Below are positions 60,919 through 64,000 of a stretch of 64,000 nucleotides of DNA, in pieces. Every line of letters starts with the position of its first letter. Within the stretch, counting starts at the first letter, position 1. Under the pieces are notes generated by a model. It searched no databases and was not told the origin of the DNA. It saw only the letters and a list, made by a program, of their open reading frames with translations. The position numbers were made by a program, and so were the translations under genes. This stretch comes from Amaurobius ferox (Eukaryota > Arthropoda > Arachnida > Araneae > Amaurobiidae), in the NCBI GenBank assembly GCA_951213105.1, contig OX578137.1, forward strand, positions 53,985,236 to 54,049,235, in the 5' to 3' direction.

Positions 60919-61210
60919 GCACAATAAAAATGCGTACAAAAATTATGGAGAAAATAAGTATGAGAGCAAAAGCAACGGTTTTGGAGATAAACGAAGTGAA
61001 TTTAGAAAGGAGACAATAACGGAACTAGAAATGAACAAAATAACGGATTTAGAAATGGGTAAAGTGACAGAGTTAGTAACACGCAAAATAACGGATTCAG
61101 AGAAAGAAATACGGAAAGAAATGAAAGAGCAAATAGTCAAACGTTTGAGAAAGAAATATTTTAGAGGCAAGAAAGAAACCGTAGCGTCAGTTAAAATCGC
61201 GGTAATTTAA
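60859..61210 (+). pseudogene. Gag zinc knuckle and basic/Glu-rich tail in a shifted frame
   Basis: After the G run the frame beginning HYFSTCRHNKNAYKN supplies the His and last Cys. Joined across the run, the pattern is C-x2-C-x4-H-x4-C, a standard nucleic-acid-binding knuckle. The frame goes on as a charged tail with repeated ITDLEMGKVTELVTRKITDSE units (about 10 residues each) to a stop at 61208-61210. The tail repeats look like coiled-coil-prone low complexity. Confidence 0.6.
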
Positions 61211-61478
61211 ACTGACCGACGGGTTTCGGCCGAGTGAAAATTTAAAAAATAGACCAAAGTCCCAATCAAATAAAAGAGATAACGCGAAAAAGGAGCACGA
61301 ACACCGTGATAAAAAGTATAAAGGCTTAAATGAAGAACAAAGGTATGAAAGGGGGGTTCGTACGCGAAACCCAGGTCCCAATTTTAAAGCACAGCAAAAG
61401 TATATACAAGACAGTAAAAATGACAATGAAAAAATAAATAGTATTGAAAGCATGCAAAAATATACCCATGTTCCCTGA

Positions 61479-62477
61479 CCGAGAGTTGAGGTCGTTGATA
61501 TTGCAGCTTTAAGGGCCCAGCCCGGATGGTGTCATTTCGATAAAGAGTTTATCCCAAAACTGAAATGTGAGGCAAATATTAATAAAAAGAAAATTGAGGA
61601 AAATGCCTGTGTAGAAAATAATAAAATAAAAATCATGACAAATAATGAAAATGTAGGAGTTAAAGAAATTAGTAAAAATAAAAATGATGCGTGCAATGCA
61701 AAACTAAATTTAAATGATGAGTACAAAAAGGAAGTAAACTCAAAATCGACGCAGATCGATAATAAAAAGTATGATGAAATTAAGGAAACTAGTTGTAAAG
61801 TTTCGCAAATTGATATACACATTTTTGAAGGTACTCATATTAATGAATATACTTTTTCAAATGATGAAAATAATAAAAATATTGATACAGAAAATAATTT
61901 TAAGATTGTGACTAGTGCGAAGAAGCCAATTGTCAAACAAAATGAAGTAAAAGGCATATTTGAATTTGATGAAAATATTAAAAATTGTTATTATGACAGT
62001 CAAAAAATCGCACAGGTCGATAAGGCCAATTTTCCTAAAAAGGAAAAGATTTATGATTTTGCTGAAAAAGAATGTGTTAATGAAGAGTCAAATCTTGACG
62101 TCCAGGTCTCTGTCACGCTCACACGCAGGGTTTCTTTGCAACCAGGTCACTTGATAGCAGAAAAATTCGACGTAAATCAGGAAAGTCAGGATAAGGATGT
62201 GATCTTTATCTCCACAAAACCCGCAAAATTACTCTTTTCATTTGGTGTAATTCGAATTGTAATAAAAAATAACAAAATTGATATTGCAATAAGTAATCAA
62301 AAGAAGGTTAAAATTACGTTAAATAAAACTATGAAAGTAGGAGTGATTAAAAATTTCAAAAGCATTACCAATGAAGAAATGCAAAAAGGAGATACCGTAT
62401 TCTTGAAAGAGGAAAATAAACCCAATATGCTACAAGATAGTGTTCAGGGACCCTTTCGAGTAATAAAACTGGGATAA
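61479..62477 (+). CDS. Gag-Pol-derived fused ORF lacking all pol enzymes
   Basis: The frame is open for 332 codons with no early ATG (first ATG at 61635, 280 codons). It starts VEVVDIAALRAQPGWCHFDK, then a long Asn/Lys-rich stretch, then VTLTRRVSLQPGHLIAEKF and NKIDIAISNQKKVKITLNK, which resemble the segment between protease and RT in arthropod Ty3/gypsy elements. It then passes straight to KGDTVFLKEENKPNMLQDSV and GPFRVIKL, the SH3-like C-terminal domain of a gypsy integrase. No DTG protease motif, no RT YxDD, no RNase H and no integrase core are found. The joint lies near 62380-62400. The deletion has kept the frame open. Confidence 0.65.
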   Translation, partial: PRVEVVDIAALRAQPGWCHFDKEFIPKLKCEANINKKKIEENACVENNKIKIMTNNENVGVKEISKNKNDACNAKLNLNDEYKKEVNSKSTQIDNKKYDEIKETSCKVSQIDIHIFEGTHINEYTFSNDENNKNIDTENNFKIVTSAKKPIVKQNEVKGIFEFDENIKNCYYDSQKIAQVDKANFPKKEKIYDFAEKECVNEESNLDVQVSVTLTRRVSLQPGHLIAEKFDVNQESQDKDVIFISTKPAKLLFSFGVIRIVIKNNKIDIAISNQKKVKITLNKTMKVGVIKNFKSITNEEMQKGDTVFLKEENKPNMLQDSVQGPFRVIKLG

Positions 62478-62708
62478 AATAATAAATTGGCCATTAGAAA
62501 TAAATATATCATGAAAGATGAATCAATTGAAATTCACACTACCGAATGTTATATAGAAAAAAATGTACAAAGTGCGGAAGAATTTATGGAAAAATTTAGT
62601 AAAGACAGTGAAATAAGTAAGAATCACGCAAAAAACTATCATATAGCACAAAAGGCACAAAGGGAAAATAAATATAACGGTAACGGTGAAATAATTGAGA
62701 TTCAATAA
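62478..62708 (+). pseudogene. Continuation of the integrase C-terminal tail
   Basis: After the stop at 62475-62477 the frame restarts with NKLAIRNKYIMKDESIEIHT, ECYIEKN, which fits the region after the integrase SH3-like domain in this family, then EEFMEKFSKDSEISKNHAK. The stop is probably a single mutation. The tail ends at 62706-62708. Confidence 0.45.
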
Positions 62709-62759
62709 AAAAAATGTTATACTGTACAAATTGTACATATTGAAAAGTTTCAAAATACA

Positions 62760-63461
62760 AATGAAAATATGCAGCAGAGAAGCGAAAATACGGATGTCAA
62801 AAATATGCAAAGTCAAAAAGTTGATAAAAATTTAGAAAATATTGATCATGAAAATATGCAAAATGAAAATGTTAAATTGCAAAAACTACATAATGCGAAT
62901 GAAAATAAAAGATTTGAAAAAATTCAAAATAAAAATAAAAATCATGAAAAGGTAAATGCTCAAATTTCAAATGAGATTAAAATAATAGGTGTTTTGGATA
63001 ATGAAAATGAAAATGTAAATTTTTAAGAAATTTAAAATTCAAATGTTTATAAAAATATTCAAAATGAGAATGAAAATAATAATTTTCATGAAATACAAAA
63101 TGCAAATACTTGTAAAAATATTCAAAATGAAAGTGAAAGTATTAATTTTCAAGAAATCCAAAATGAAAATAAAAAGCATGATAATGAGAAGCAAAATTCA
63201 AATGAGGTTAAAATAATAGGTATTTTGATTAATGAAAGTGTAAATGTTAATGTTCAGGAAATTCAAAATGAAATTAAAAATCATGATAGCAAAAATATTC
63301 AAAATGAGAATGAAAATATTAATTTTCAAGAAATGCAAAATTCAGGTAATACTAATAAAATTATTCAAAATGAAAATGATAATATAATAAGGGATATTAA
63401 TCACATTGATAATGAAGAAAATGAGATTCTAAAAATAGAGTCAGAAATAGTTGAAAATTAA
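62760..63461 (+). repeat. Asn/Glu-rich repeat region, possibly coding
   Basis: Units such as NIQNENENINFQEIQN recur every 70-80 bases, and a larger unit starting NEIKIIGVLDNENENVN at 62973 returns as NEVKIIGILINESVNVN at 63207 (about 240 bases). Open frames 62769-63026 and 63225-63461 are interrupted by single stops in the same frame family. The repeats are conserved as peptides as much as DNA, which suggests this was coding, perhaps a 3' ORF of the retroelement, before decay. No fold or function is recognised. Confidence 0.5.
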
Positions 63462-64000
63462 AGCAAATACAGAGAATATGTGATTCAAAAATTAAACTTT
63501 TTAAATGAGATTCAAATTCAAATCGCAATTGAAAACATGCATGAACAAAATGAAAGAAAGCTTGATTCAAATTTTTTCATAAAATCATAAAATTTTAGAA
63601 ATTTGAAATTTGCTGATGATTGGTTCCTGAAAAATTGTAAAATGAGAGAGAGATAAAAAAATAACAAATCAAAATGAATTTAAAGGAAAATGAACTGGCA
63701 AGGAATGAAAAAGTTTGTAAAATGAAAAAAGAAATAAGATATGAAATGTTTAAAATCAAAACGAAGGAATTGTTTTAAAAATGAAAATGGTATAAATTTC
63801 AAAGAAATTACAGTAGTTCTACAAAAATTTGTTTTCAAAATATTATATAATAATGATGCATAGAATATAAATTATAAATAAGTCAAAAATTGTTTTACAT
63901 GAGATAAGCAGTATTGAGTAGTATTAGTTAGGCAAATAAATCTGCAAAAATGAATGGTAGAATCAGATATGTTACCTAATTGGGTAGATGAAAGGTCTGT
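63462..64000 (+). other. A-rich 3' region of the retroelement, cut by the window
   Basis: Same A-rich composition continues with words like AAATGAAAATG. No right LTR is reached before the window ends. Confidence 0.35.

Overview
The window is AT-rich animal DNA, almost certainly an arthropod; I would guess a chelicerate such as a spider, but nothing in the sequence proves that. There are no bacterial operons, no ribosome-binding sites and no intact host gene that I can recognise. Nearly all recognisable structure is layered mobile DNA: Penelope-like retroelements (PLEs), a Ty3/gypsy-like LTR element, several Tc1/mariner-like DNA transposons and their miniature derivatives, Helitron-like and Helentron-like elements, a 5S/tRNA composite SINE, a TRIM-like element, and fifteen or so (TA)n tracts. 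Many apparent ORFs (runs of YIYIYI, DRQTDRQT) are translations of these microsatellites and are left out.

Layout. 1-4.45 kb: two Helitron-like copies placed end to end, the first cut by the window edge and carrying a GC-richer block. 5.9-7.0 kb: (TA)n tracts and a dispersed repeat. 7.5-12.4 kb: a PLE cluster. One plus-strand copy holds a reverse transcriptase fragment and two minus-strand copies are joined head to tail. All abut (TA)n tracts, and one tract is split by a mariner-like element with 110-bp inverted termini. 13.6-14.6 kb: a solo LTR related to the LTR at 59 kb. 16.1-20.5 kb: three copies of a noncoding repeat called R2 here, around a Tc1-like remnant. 23.8-29.7 kb: three copies of a Helentron-like element (called HINE here), one of them carrying an R2 insertion. 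29.7-32.7 kb: a decayed mariner-like transposase, a PLE GIY-YIG endonuclease fragment and a hammerhead-like hairpin. 35.2-38.5 kb: a tRNA-His half between direct repeats, a 1249-bp Tc1-like element with clear ends and a broken transposase, then a second Tc1-like transposase split by an R2 copy. 38.6-43.7 kb: a duplicated segment of about 750 bp, an 0.8-kb (TA)n array, a 313-bp foldback, another PLE tail and the composite SINE. 45-52 kb: mostly unique AT-rich DNA with a TRIM-like element and two striking hairpins. 52.3-56.25 kb: a third Helitron-like copy interrupted by a fourth HINE, and a mariner-derived MITE partly tandemly duplicated. 58.8-64 kb: a Ty3/gypsy-like element with LTR, broken gag and an integrase tail, but no protease, reverse transcriptase, RNase H or integrase core.

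How the parts fit together. The nesting gives relative ages. R2 jumped into a HINE and into a Tc1-like transposase gene, HINE jumped into a Helitron-like copy, and a mariner-like element jumped into a PLE-associated (TA)n tract. No element here looks able to move by itself: every transposase or RT reading frame seen is truncated, frameshifted or stopped. All comparisons were made by eye, so element ends are approximate unless a target duplication or an interrupted host element fixes them.
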